From the NCBI GenBank assembly GCA_002483395.1, contig DLHV01000109.1, positions 4,063-16,547 of the forward strand: 12,485 nucleotides of DNA, read 5' to 3'. Below are positions 6,860 to 12,485 of this stretch, in pieces. The notes beneath the pieces were generated by a model that was given only the letters and a program-made list of their open reading frames with translations, had not been told where the DNA came from and did not search any database. The stretch comes from Chloracidobacterium sp. UBA7659 (lineage in GTDB: Bacteria; Acidobacteriota; Blastocatellia; Pyrinomonadales; Pyrinomonadaceae). The first letter of the stretch is position 1; each line of letters starts with the position of its first letter. A program made the position numbers and the translations under genes.

Positions 6860-9242
6860 TCAACTTTCTTAACCTCAATGCATTCGCGATCACAGAGACG
6901 GAGCTGAACGTCATTGCGGCACTGGCGATCATTGGCGAGAGCAGGATGCCGAGTACAGGGAACACCACTCCGGCTGCGATCGGGACGCCTACGATGTTGT
7001 AAACAAAGGCAAAAAAAAGATTTTGGCGGATGTTCTGCATTGTCGCACGGCTCAGATTTCGAGCCTTTAAGATGCCGGTCAGGTCGGGCTTTAGCAGCGT
7101 GATGTCGGCGGATTCGATGGCGACATCCGTGCCGGAAGCGAATGCGATACCAACATCGGCTTGTGCAAGAGCGGGAGCGTCGTTCACTCCGTCGCCGGCC
7201 ATCGCGACGGATTTGCCTTGCGATTGAAGCTCTTTGACCTTTGCGGCTTTATCTTCGGGCATTACTTCAGCGAAAACTTGATCGATGCCAAGCTGTTTTG
7301 CAACAGCCTCGGCGGTCTGGCGGTTGTCGCCGGTCATCATTACGATCTCGATGTTTTGGCGGTGGAGTTCGTCGATAGCGGCCTTGGCGGACGATTTGAT
7401 TGCGTCGGCGACGCCGATTAGGCCGGCAAGTTTGCCGTCGATCAGGACGTTAATGAACGTCAGGTCAGAACCGCTTGGGTGAGCAAGTGGTAAATTCTCA
7501 GACACGTCCACGCCACCCGCTAACGCGGGCGGTTCAGCCTTTCCGACGAACACACTTTTTCCGTCAATTATGCCTTTTACACCGAGGCCGGTGATCGATT
7601 CGAAATCTTCGACTTTTCCGGTGGCAATATTGCGTTTATCGGCCTCCGTTAAAATCGCGGCCGCCAGGGGATGCTCACTTAGTTTTTCCAGGCTAGCGGC
7701 GAGCCTTAGAATCTCGTTTTCGGGGAGGCCGGGCAAGCCCGACTCTAATCGGGCCGTGATTATTTTTTGCACGGTCGGTTTGCCTTCCGTCAGAGTTCCC
7801 GTCTTATCGACCACTATCGTATTCACCTTCTCAAGCGTTTCCAACGCTTCGGCCTTCTTGATCAGGACGCCGTTTTTAGCACCGTGGCCGGTGCCGACCA
7901 TGATCGACATCGGCGTGGCGAGACCGAGGGCACATGGGCAAGCGATTATCAGTACGGAAACTGCGGCTACTACCGCGTAAGCAAAGCTGCCGAGAATTAG
8001 CCAGACCGCAAAGGCGGTGACTGCGACGACTATCACCGCCGGGACGAAATAGGCCGAAACAGCATCGGCGAGACGTTGGATCGGAGCACGGCTGCGTTGG
8101 GCTTCGCCGACCATTTTTACGATCTGGGCGAGCAAGGTTTCGCTGCCGACTTTCGTCGCGCGCATTGTGAAAGAACGACTGCCGTTTATAGTGCCGCCGA
8201 TGACCTTGTCACCCGCGTGTTTTTCCACGGGCATCGATTCGCCGGTGACCATCGATTCGTCGATGGATGTGGTGCCGTCAATTATTTCGCCGTCGGTCGG
8301 GACCTTTTCATTCGCCTTTACTCGAAGCATTTGCCTGGTATGGACATGGCGAAGATCGATGATTTCTTCGCTTCCGTCATCGCGGACAACAGTCGCGTTT
8401 TCGGGTGCCAGCCGAAGCAATTCTTTAATCGCCGAAGATGTTTGCGAGCGTGCACGCAGCTCCAAAACCTGGCCGAGCAGAACAAGCGTCGTTATCACTG
8501 CGGCCGATTCGAAATAGCCGGGAATCATGCCTGTATGAGCGTCCCGCATCGCGGCGGGAAATATTCCGGGCAAGAACAATGCGGTGAGGCTTAGCAAATA
8601 CGCAGCTCCGGTGCCGATTGCTATGAGCGTGAACATGTTCGGGCTGAGGTTCTTTATCGAAGCCCAAGCCCTTTGAAAGAACGGCCAACCACCCCACAAA
8701 ACCACCGGAGTTGCCAGAACGAATTGGGCCCACAAGGCGGAAACACGACCGGTAGGGAGTGTGTCCAACCAGTGGGAGAACGGACTGAACATCTCGCCCA
8801 TCGCCAGCACGAAAACGGGAAGAGTCAGCACCGAGCACACGACGAAACGTCGCTTCATGTCTATGTATTCGGGATCGGGCGTGTCGTCAAGGCTTATTTC
8901 CTTCGGTTCGAGCGCCATGCCGCAGATCGGGCACGAGCCTGGGCCGATCTTGACAATCTCAGGGTGCATCGGGCAGGTGTATTCGATTTCGGATTGCGGA
9001 TTTGGGATTTCGGATTGAATATCACTGGTCGCTACGGCTTTCGGCGCTGACAAGAATTTGTCGGGATCGGCAGCAAACCTCTCCTTGCAGCCGACGGCGC
9101 AGAAAAAGTATGTCGTGCCGTCATGGTCAAATTTGGCCGCGGCGGTGTCAGGCCGGACGAGCATTTTACAGACGGGATCGATGTGCGTTTCCGGCTCTGG
9201 TTCCGACGAACGAGCACGGTTGAGTTGGACAAGAGGCTTCAT
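6852..9242 (-). CDS. copA: Cu(I)-type P1B ATPase with YHS and CPMHP N-terminal metal-binding modules
   Basis: A 796-residue heavy-metal P-type ATPase that pumps copper, most likely Cu(I), out of the cytoplasm using ATP. Residues 21-64 form a YHS domain ([19 protein letters not shown]). Residues 88-114 form the heavy-metal-binding module ([19 protein letters not shown]). The usual CxxC HMA domain is absent. The actuator motif is TGES. The membrane metal site is Cys435-Pro-Cys437. Asp479 in DKTGTLTEG is the phosphorylated residue. SEHPLA is the nucleotide-domain HP motif, and TGDNRQTA and GDGVNDAP complete the hinge. The late membrane helices carry YN (FAFVYNIVG) and MTFSS, the P1B-1 copper signature. 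A palindromic insert sits at about residues 567-592 and a repeat-derived linker at about 73-87. The ATG at 9240-9242 has no strong SD. No copper regulator or chaperone is in the window. The gene converges on the macroglobulin gene and diverges from the CAP gene. Confidence 0.93.
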   Translation of the reverse strand: MKPLVQLNRARSSEPEPETHIDPVCKMLVRPDTAAAKFDHDGTTYFFCAVGCKERFAADPDKFLSAPKAVATSDIQSEIPNPQSEIEYTCPMHPEIVKIGPGSCPICGMALEPKEISLDDTPDPEYIDMKRRFVVCSVLTLPVFVLAMGEMFSPFSHWLDTLPTGRVSALWAQFVLATPVVLWGGWPFFQRAWASIKNLSPNMFTLIAIGTGAAYLLSLTALFLPGIFPAAMRDAHTGMIPGYFESAAVITTLVLLGQVLELRARSQTSSAIKELLRLAPENATVVRDDGSEEIIDLRHVHTRQMLRVKANEKVPTDGEIIDGTTSIDESMVTGESMPVEKHAGDKVIGGTINGSRSFTMRATKVGSETLLAQIVKMVGEAQRSRAPIQRLADAVSAYFVPAVIVVAVTAFAVWLILGSFAYAVVAAVSVLIIACPCALGLATPMSIMVGTGHGAKNGVLIKKAEALETLEKVNTIVVDKTGTLTEGKPTVQKIITARLESGLPGLPENEILRLAASLEKLSEHPLAAAILTEADKRNIATGKVEDFESITGLGVKGIIDGKSVFVGKAEPPALAGGVDVSENLPLAHPSGSDLTFINVLIDGKLAGLIGVADAIKSSAKAAIDELHRQNIEIVMMTGDNRQTAEAVAKQLGIDQVFAEVMPEDKAAKVKELQSQGKSVAMAGDGVNDAPALAQADVGIAFASGTDVAIESADITLLKPDLTGILKARNLSRATMQNIRQNLFFAFVYNIVGVPIAAGVVFPVLGILLSPMIASAAMTFSSVSVIANALRLRKLKL
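7471..7490. repeat. Hairpin inside the copper ATPase gene
   Basis: CCGCTTG pairs with CAAGTGG (one mismatch) around GGTGAG. On the coding strand it gives PLAHPSG within [13 protein letters not shown]. It lies 22 bases from the family A hairpin at 7513-7532. The two together seem to make up a repeat-derived insert in the nucleotide-binding domain between SVFVGK and [14 protein letters not shown]. Confidence 0.5.
7513..7532 (-). repeat. Family A palindrome inside the copper ATPase gene
   Basis: Read on the minus strand this is CCGCCCGCG, then TTAG, then CGGGTGG, encoding EPPALAGG. The stem has the same layout as 4276-4295 in the macroglobulin gene. Two G-U pairs there are C-G and G-C here, and one G-C pair there is a G-U here. 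The stem is kept although the sequence changed, and both copies are read in the same protein frame (EPPAxxGG). Confidence 0.65.
8985..9016. repeat. Short direct repeat forming the linker between the two metal-binding modules of the ATPase
   Basis: GATTTCGGATT occurs at 8985-8995 and again at 9006-9016, with a related GCGGATTTGGG between. The spacing of 21 bases keeps the frame. On the coding strand it reads [12 protein letters not shown] and joins the YHS domain to the CPMHP module. Its low complexity and position suggest an intergenic-type repeat captured as a linker. Confidence 0.6.
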
Positions 9243-9310
9243 ATGTATTAGTTTACAGCAGAACGCCCGGTTTTATGGAAAGGCTGGGCGATTGTACGTC
9301 TTTTTAAACA

Positions 9311-9331
9311 GGTGAACCTCCACGGTTTACC
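9311..9331. promoter_or_regulatory. Dyad in the divergent copA/CAP promoter region
   Basis: GGTGAACC and GGTTTACC form an 8-base inverted repeat with one mismatch and a 5-base spacer. It lies about 70 bases upstream of the copper ATPase start and just ahead of the riboswitch. A TACAAT box is readable on the minus strand at 9296-9291 and could be a -10 element for the ATPase, but no convincing -35 accompanies it. The dyad could be an operator for a copper sensor. It does not closely match a CueR or CsoR site that I can name. Confidence 0.25.
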
Positions 9332-9407
9332 GTCCTTATCCGAAAAGGCAAATGCCGTAAGGCATGCGCAAAGCCAGGAACCTCCGAAGGAGAACGTCCG
9401 GCTACCG
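9323..9407 (+). ncRNA. GEMM-I-like cyclic-dinucleotide (probably c-di-GMP) riboswitch
   Basis: The core AAAAGGCAAA, ATGCC-GTAA-GGCAT, GCGCAAAGCC follows the c-di-GMP-I aptamer layout. That layout has a conserved GGCAAA, a P2 stem closed by a GNRA tetraloop (GUAA here), then CGCAAAGCC, a P3 arm and a terminal ACCG. In Vc2 numbering, the ligand-contacting G20 is the first G of GGCAAA, A47 is the first A of CAAAG, and C44 is present. P3 can form from GGA with UCC, plus CTCC-GAA-GGAG. The closing ACCG (9404-9407) can pair with CGGT at 9323-9326, a longer 5' spacer than in Vc2. The aptamer ends 13 bases before the ATG at 9421, with GAGG at 9412-9415, so control of translation start is plausible. 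The 5' border is uncertain. Confidence 0.8.
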
Positions 9408-9420
9408 AAGTGAGGCCATA

Positions 9421-9996
9421 ATGAATTTTCGTCCGTTTCTTCTCTTTGCATTTCTTGCCATTATATCGACGAGCGTTTTCGCTCAAAACAAGATCAGCCC
9501 TAATCACATTAGCTTAAGGACGGCCAAAAGTGCCGAGAGTTCGTCGGCTATGCTCGTTGAGCGCGGCGGGGCGTCTTCAACGAAGGCGACTGGATTACTT
9601 GCGATCGAGCAGGATGCGTTTCAGCTGATCAATGTCGAACGCAGCCTGGCGGGGTTGTCGGCGTTGAAGTGGAACGACAAGCTCGCGAAAGTCGCACGGC
9701 TGCATTCGCGGAACATGGCGGACTACAATTTCTTCAGCCACAAGGGTGCTGACGGTTTGATGGTTGACGACCGCGCCGACCTACTCGGTTTGGGCGAGTG
9801 GAGGGCAATCGGCGAGAACATCGCTTTCATGAAAGGTTATCCGAATCCGGCAGAGGTCGCGGTAGAAAAATGGCTGCTGTCGTCATCGCACCGTAATAAC
9901 CTGATGAGCCCGCAATGGAGCGACTCCGCGGTAGGCGTCGCGATGACCGAGGACGGTAAAGTTTATTTTACGCAGGTGTTTTTGTTAAGGAAGTAA
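9421..9996 (+). CDS. Secreted CAP/SCP-domain protein (YkwD-like)
   Basis: A 191-residue exported protein. Residues 1-21 are a Sec signal peptide with likely cleavage at SVFA-Q. A Ser/Ala-rich spacer follows, then a CAP domain at about residues 60-191. Family hallmarks are visible: LINVERSLAGLSAL with ALKWNDKLAKVARLHSRNMA (His95), FFSH (His107), IGENIA (Glu132), and WLLSSSHRNNLM (His157). The His/Glu residues of the CAP cavity therefore look intact. Bacterial CAP proteins act outside the cytoplasm; their activities (lipid, glycan or metal binding, proteolysis) are poorly defined. I chose the ATG at 9421 over one at 9364 because it gives a proper signal peptide, follows GAGG at good spacing, and leaves the riboswitch in the leader. 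Expression is probably set by a cyclic dinucleotide. A terminator follows. Confidence 0.9.
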   Translation: MNFRPFLLFAFLAIISTSVFAQNKISPNHISLRTAKSAESSSAMLVERGGASSTKATGLLAIEQDAFQLINVERSLAGLSALKWNDKLAKVARLHSRNMADYNFFSHKGADGLMVDDRADLLGLGEWRAIGENIAFMKGYPNPAEVAVEKWLLSSSHRNNLMSPQWSDSAVGVAMTEDGKVYFTQVFLLRK

Positions 9997-10019
9997 GAAG
10001 TAAACAGACTTTTGAAGCG

Positions 10020-10057
10020 AATCCCGGTCCTTTATTAAAGGTCGGGATTTTTGTTTT
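10020..10057 (+). terminator. Rho-independent terminator of the CAP gene
   Basis: AATCCCG with CGGGATT, continued by CCTTT with AAAGG, forms a stem with a small bulge and an ATT loop. A TTTTTGTTTT tract follows. It begins 24 bases after the CAP stop codon. Confidence 0.88.
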
Positions 10058-10060
10058 GGC

Positions 10061-10125
10061 GTTTGGAGTTCCTGCTTTAGCAGGCAAAGCGGGCCGCAGA
10101 GCCAACTAAAGTTGGAACTCCGAAC
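10061..10125. repeat. 65-base compound palindrome (REP-like) ahead of ispE
   Basis: The outer arms GTTTGGAGTTCC (10061-10072) and GGAACTCCGAAC (10114-10125) match at 11 of 12 positions. Inside are two smaller hairpins: TGCTTTAGCA, and CCAAC-TAAA-GTTGG. It fills most of the gap between the CAP terminator and ispE. The cruciform-like layout is typical of REP/MITE elements; no transposase is nearby. Confidence 0.75.
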
Positions 10126-10146
10126 GTGCCAAGATAGAATGTCGAT

Positions 10147-11037
10147 ATGTCTTTTACGCTGCCGTCTTTTGCGAAAATAAATCTCGATCTCCGTGTAATC
10201 GGGAAGCGGGCTGACGGCTATCATGAGCTTTTCACGGTGTTTCAGACGGTTTCGCTATGCGACGAGATCTCGTTCGCGGAGAGTGATTCGATCCGATTGA
10301 CGTGCAGCGATCCGCAAATTCCGACCGATGAACGAAATCTCATAGTCAGAGCGGCAGTTATTCTTCGAGAAAGGTTCGCGGTTCCACTGGGCGCGAGGAT
10401 GCATCTCGAAAAACGGATACCAGCACCGGGCGGTTTGGGCGGCGGGTCTTCGAATGCGGCCGCTGCTTTGATCGGACTAAAGCGGTTGTGGCGATTAGGT
10501 ATCGGCTTTGAGGAAATGGTCGAGATCGCGGCAATGCTCGGCTCGGACGTGCCATTCTTTTTGTATGGCGGAACTGCGATAGGGTTTGGGCGTGGGACGG
10601 AGATCGAACCGAAAGACGATATTAGCGAAGAATATTTGCTTATCGTGACGCCGGATGTTCACGTCTCGACGAACGCCGCGTTCGAAAAGTTAAATGCCCC
10701 AAACTTGACATCCGAAGTCTCAGAACGTATTCTTCTCAATTGTCGTTTTAACGCCGAATTGCTTGATTTACGGCATTCGGCATTGAAAAACGACTTTGAG
10801 CCAGCCATATTTACGGCACATCCGGAGACCGCACTTGTGAAGAAGACATTACTCGATCTGGGTGCGGTAAACGCTTTGATGAGCGGCAGCGGAGCAAGCG
10901 TTTTTGCAGTATTTGACAAAGAAGAGACGCGGCAAACAGCTATGAAAGCCCTTGACATACATGTCAACTGGCGAAAGTTTGCCGCAGCGACTATTTCGCG
11001 GGGTAAATACCGTGAGAAACTTGGGTTTGAGGTTTAA
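10147..11037 (+). CDS. ispE: 4-diphosphocytidyl-2-C-methyl-D-erythritol kinase
   Basis: A 296-residue GHMP kinase of the non-mevalonate (MEP) isoprenoid pathway. It phosphorylates the 2-hydroxyl of CDP-methylerythritol using ATP, in the cytosol. Diagnostic features are PSFAKINLDL with the conserved Lys10, ADGYHEL, the ATP loop PAPGGLGGGSSNAAA (about residues 92-106), the catalytic Asp134 in GSDVPFFLYGG, and the C-terminal GHMP motif MSGSGASVFAVFD. Length is normal for the family. The ATG at 10147 has only a weak AAGATA upstream; another ATG at 10139 is out of frame. The gene leads the common order ispE, tRNA-Gln, prs, rplY. A repeat fills the DNA just upstream, so any promoter must lie in the short remaining gap or within the repeat. 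Confidence 0.95.
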   Translation: MSFTLPSFAKINLDLRVIGKRADGYHELFTVFQTVSLCDEISFAESDSIRLTCSDPQIPTDERNLIVRAAVILRERFAVPLGARMHLEKRIPAPGGLGGGSSNAAAALIGLKRLWRLGIGFEEMVEIAAMLGSDVPFFLYGGTAIGFGRGTEIEPKDDISEEYLLIVTPDVHVSTNAAFEKLNAPNLTSEVSERILLNCRFNAELLDLRHSALKNDFEPAIFTAHPETALVKKTLLDLGAVNALMSGSGASVFAVFDKEETRQTAMKALDIHVNWRKFAAATISRGKYREKLGFEV

Positions 11038-11047
11038 CAAACCGATG

Positions 11048-11082
11048 TGAACGCTTCGCGTTCATGCAGGCGGGTCGCCTGC
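11048..11082. repeat. Two adjacent perfect hairpins between ispE and tRNA-Gln
   Basis: TGAACGC-TTC-GCGTTCA (11048-11064) and GCAGGCG-GGT-CGCCTGC (11066-11082) are both perfect 7-base stems separated by one base. Neither is followed by a T tract, so a simple intrinsic terminator is unlikely. Tandem hairpins of this kind are typical of REP-like intergenic repeats. They could also protect the ispE mRNA 3' end or help release the tRNA transcript. Confidence 0.7.
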
Positions 11083-11125
11083 GTTCCCAGGTAGTTCGCT
11101 TCCGATCAGTTTCTGAAATTAGCAT

Positions 11126-11200
11126 TGGGGCGTAGCCAAGTGGTAAGGCACCGGTCTTTGGATCCGGCATTCGTAGGTTCGAGTCCTCCCGCCCCAGCCA
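11126..11200 (+). tRNA. tRNA-Gln, anticodon UUG, with encoded CCA
   Basis: The acceptor stem TGGGGCG (11126-11132) pairs with CGCCCCA (11190-11196), followed by discriminator G and CCA. The D-arm has GCCAAGTGGTAAGGC. The anticodon loop CTTTGGA gives TTG at 11158-11160, reading CAA (and by wobble CAG). The T-loop is TTCGAGT. The start TGGGGCGTAGCCAAGTGGTA is typical of bacterial tRNA-Gln. Two stem positions are unpaired: T-T at the end of the anticodon stem (11155/11163) and T-C in the T stem (11174/11188). An intrinsic terminator follows. Confidence 0.96.
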
Positions 11201-11212
11201 TTTTTATTTGTG

Positions 11213-11260
11213 AAATTGACGGGTAACTCGTGTCTCAGGTTGCCCGTCAATTTGTTTTTA
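11213..11260 (+). terminator. Intrinsic terminator after tRNA-Gln, immediately ahead of prs
   Basis: AAATTGACGGGTAAC (11213-11227) pairs with GTTGCCCGTCAATTT (11239-11253). That is 15 pairs with one G-U, around an 11-base loop, then TTTGTTTTT. It ends tRNA-Gln transcription. Only 14 bases separate it from the prs ATG, so it may also act as an attenuator for read-through from ispE/tRNA into prs. Confidence 0.85.
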
Positions 11261-11274
11261 AACATCTTTTTTTA

Positions 11275-12231
11275 ATGAGCGTAACAGGAAACATCAAAGT
11301 CTTTTCGGGCAATGCTTACCGGGAATTAGCTGAGGAAATCTGCACTCATCTGAGTTGTGATTTGGGGCAAGCTAATACGGGTAGATTTTCAGACGGCGAG
11401 TTTAACTTCCAAATCGGCGAAAACGTGCGGGGTGCTGATGTTTTTATTATTCAGCCGACTTGTCCGCCATCTGATAAGCATTTGATGGAACTTTTGATAA
11501 TGCTCGACACTTTTAACCGGGCTTCAGCGGAAAGAGTTACAGCGGTTATTCCATATTTCGGCTATTCACGTTCAGATAAAAAGGATCGTCCACGGGTTCC
11601 GATTGCTGCCAAATTGGTTGCAAATTTGATAACCGTAGCGGGTGCGGAAAGAGTTTTGACAATTGATTTACACGCCGCACAAATTCAAGGATTTTTTGAT
11701 ATTCCGGTTGACCATTTATACGCCGCGCCGGTAATGGTTAATTATTTTCAGGAAAATCTGATTGAAGATTTGATTGTTGTCTCGCCGGATACGGGCGGGG
11801 CGGAACGGGCTCGGGCTTATGCCAAAAGGCTCGGAGCAGGATTAGCTCTTTGCGACAAACGCCGTGAAAAAGCCAATGTTGCCGAAGTTATGAACATCGT
11901 CGGCGATGTCAAAGACAAAAATTGCCTGATAATTGACGATATGTGCGACACCGGCGGGACAATCTGCAAAGTCGCTGAAGCCTTGCACAAAGAAGGCGCA
12001 AAAGGGGTTATGGCGGCATTCAGTCACGCCGTTTTGTCAGGAAGGGCAATTGAAAATATTAAAAATTCGTATCTGCAAAAGGTTGTGATTACTAACACAA
12101 TTCCTTTGTGTGAGGCGGGAAAAGAACTCCAAGCCGAAGGCAGAATCGTAGTTTTGAGCGTGGCAAAAATGCTTGCCAGAGCGATTAAATCTATTCACGA
12201 TGAAACGAGTGTTTCATCATTGTTTATTTAA
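11275..12231 (+). CDS. prs: Ribose-phosphate pyrophosphokinase (PRPP synthetase)
   Basis: A 318-residue cytosolic enzyme making PRPP from ribose 5-phosphate and ATP, for purine, pyrimidine, NAD, His and Trp synthesis. Visible motifs are KVFSGNA at the N-terminus, RFSDGEFNFQI, FGYSRSDKKDRPRVPI (residues 95-110), DLHAAQIQGFFDIPVDHLYA (from 131), VVSPDTGGAERA, the flexible-loop KRREKANVAEVMN, the ribose-phosphate loop DDMCDTGGT (221-229), and the SSLF tail. Length is normal. I chose the ATG at 11275 over a GTG at 11230 because the protein then begins as family members do and the GTG lies inside the terminator hairpin. No Shine-Dalgarno precedes the ATG. Some usually fixed residues differ: AxQD is SRSD, DLHAGQ is DLHAAQ, IDTAGT is CDTGGT. 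The gene is visibly AT-richer than ispE and the macroglobulin gene. Confidence 0.95.
   Translation: MSVTGNIKVFSGNAYRELAEEICTHLSCDLGQANTGRFSDGEFNFQIGENVRGADVFIIQPTCPPSDKHLMELLIMLDTFNRASAERVTAVIPYFGYSRSDKKDRPRVPIAAKLVANLITVAGAERVLTIDLHAAQIQGFFDIPVDHLYAAPVMVNYFQENLIEDLIVVSPDTGGAERARAYAKRLGAGLALCDKRREKANVAEVMNIVGDVKDKNCLIIDDMCDTGGTICKVAEALHKEGAKGVMAAFSHAVLSGRAIENIKNSYLQKVVITNTIPLCEAGKELQAEGRIVVLSVAKMLARAIKSIHDETSVSSLFI
12199..12218 (+). other. Perfect hairpin in the last codons of prs
   Basis: GATGAAAC-GAGT-GTTTCATC is a perfect 8-base stem with a 4-base loop, followed by ATTGTTTATTT. It encodes part of the family-typical tail DETSVSSLF. It could weakly pause or end transcription or protect the 3' end, but its AT-rich stem makes this doubtful. 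Confidence 0.3.
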
Positions 12232-12337
12232 GATTTTTGACTTTTGACCTTTGATCTTTTGATTGATGGTTTTATTAGTTTTGAGTTAAAACTTAACTTG
12301 AAAGGTAACGAAAATCAAAGATCCAAAATCAAAAATC
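12232..12337. repeat. Imperfect long inverted repeat between prs and rplY
   Basis: The left arm (12232-12264) is a run of related units: GATTTTTGA, CTTTTGAC, CTTTGATC, TTTTGATT. The right arm (12311-12337) is its imperfect reverse complement (AAAATCAAAGATCCAAAATC). Between them a small perfect palindrome, AGTTAA-AAC-TTAACT, lies at 12284-12298. The region is AT-rich and looks like a degenerate intergenic repeat that could form a long weak hairpin between the two genes. Confidence 0.5.
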
Positions 12338-12350
12338 ACAAAGAGGAATT

Positions 12351-12485
12351 ATGTCTGAAAAAATTGTAGTAAAAGCTGAGAAAAGAGAAAACAGGGGAAA
12401 AGGTTTTGCGCGTCGTTTGAGGGCTGCAGGAAAAATCCCTGTGACAATTTACGGGGGGGGCGGTGAGGCTGTTTCGGTGGCTGCG
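12351..12485 (+). CDS. rplY: 50S ribosomal protein L25 / Ctc family, 3'-truncated by the window edge
   Basis: The first 45 codons run off the window. The start [20 protein letters not shown], followed by [20 protein letters not shown], matches the N-terminus of L25, which binds 5S rRNA in the large subunit. The pattern is a short beta strand, then R-x-x-x-G-K-G, then RRLRxxGxIPxxxYG. Many bacteria carry the longer Ctc form; the length here is unknown. AGAGGA stands at good SD spacing before the ATG. Position directly after prs fits the common prs-rplY-pth order, so pth is expected next. Codons for the YGGGG segment include a run of eight G. Confidence 0.9.
   Translation, partial: MSEKIVVKAEKRENRGKGFARRLRAAGKIPVTIYGGGGEAVSVAA

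Noticed and set aside
6667..7002. Open frame starting in the repeat-bounded gap and running into the copper ATPase gene
   Set aside because: It crosses the palindromic repeat and then lies antisense to conserved ATPase residues. There is no SD and no protein-like composition.
9343..9407. A cGAMP-selective (GEMM-Ib) reading of the riboswitch
   Set aside because: The base matching Vc2 position 20 is G, not A, which favours c-di-GMP. Specificity cannot be settled from sequence alone.
9364..9420. ATG 9364 as the CAP-protein start
   Set aside because: It would add a basic stretch before the signal peptide and would translate the riboswitch core. The ATG at 9421 has a GAGG and a proper signal peptide.
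11230..11274. GTG 11230 as the prs start
   Set aside because: It lies in the loop of the terminator and would add 15 residues not found at the start of Prs proteins.
12232..12337. CRISPR-like array in the prs-rplY gap
   Set aside because: The units are only 8-9 bases, degenerate, without spacers, and arranged as an inverted repeat.

Overview
The window reads as a chromosomal segment of a moderately GC-rich bacterium. Acidobacteriota, perhaps Blastocatellia/Pyrinomonadales, is my best guess. It rests on the mix of a very large secreted alpha-2-macroglobulin, a YHS-type copper ATPase and many short palindromic repeats, some inside genes. No marker gene here proves it.

Layout. (1) 2-973: 3' part of a circularly permuted ATP-grasp-like protein. 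(2) 1096-6507: secreted alpha-2-macroglobulin-like protein with an intact CSEQ thioester motif. It stops early, inside a palindromic repeat. (3) 6508-6851: non-coding DNA bounded by two 38-base inverted repeats. (4) 9242-6852, minus strand: Cu(I)-type P1B ATPase with N-terminal YHS and CPMHP metal-binding modules. (5) 9323-9407: a GEMM-I-like cyclic-dinucleotide riboswitch directly ahead of a secreted CAP/SCP-domain protein (9421-9996), followed by a terminator and a compound palindrome. (6) 10147-12485: a housekeeping block of ispE, tRNA-Gln(UUG), prs and the start of rplY. This order is familiar from many bacteria, where pth often follows rplY.

Two things stand out. The first is the likely c-di-GMP riboswitch controlling an exported CAP protein, with its 3' end a few bases from the Shine-Dalgarno sequence. 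The second is the density of short palindromic elements from several families, in coding as well as intergenic DNA. At least three lie in frame inside the macroglobulin gene. One of those families recurs in the copper ATPase with compensating stem changes. A second copy of another family appears to have shifted the frame and ended the macroglobulin inside its thioester domain.

The ispE-tRNA-prs-rplY block supplies isoprenoid precursors, PRPP and translation components. The other genes are envelope or stress functions with no obvious shared pathway.
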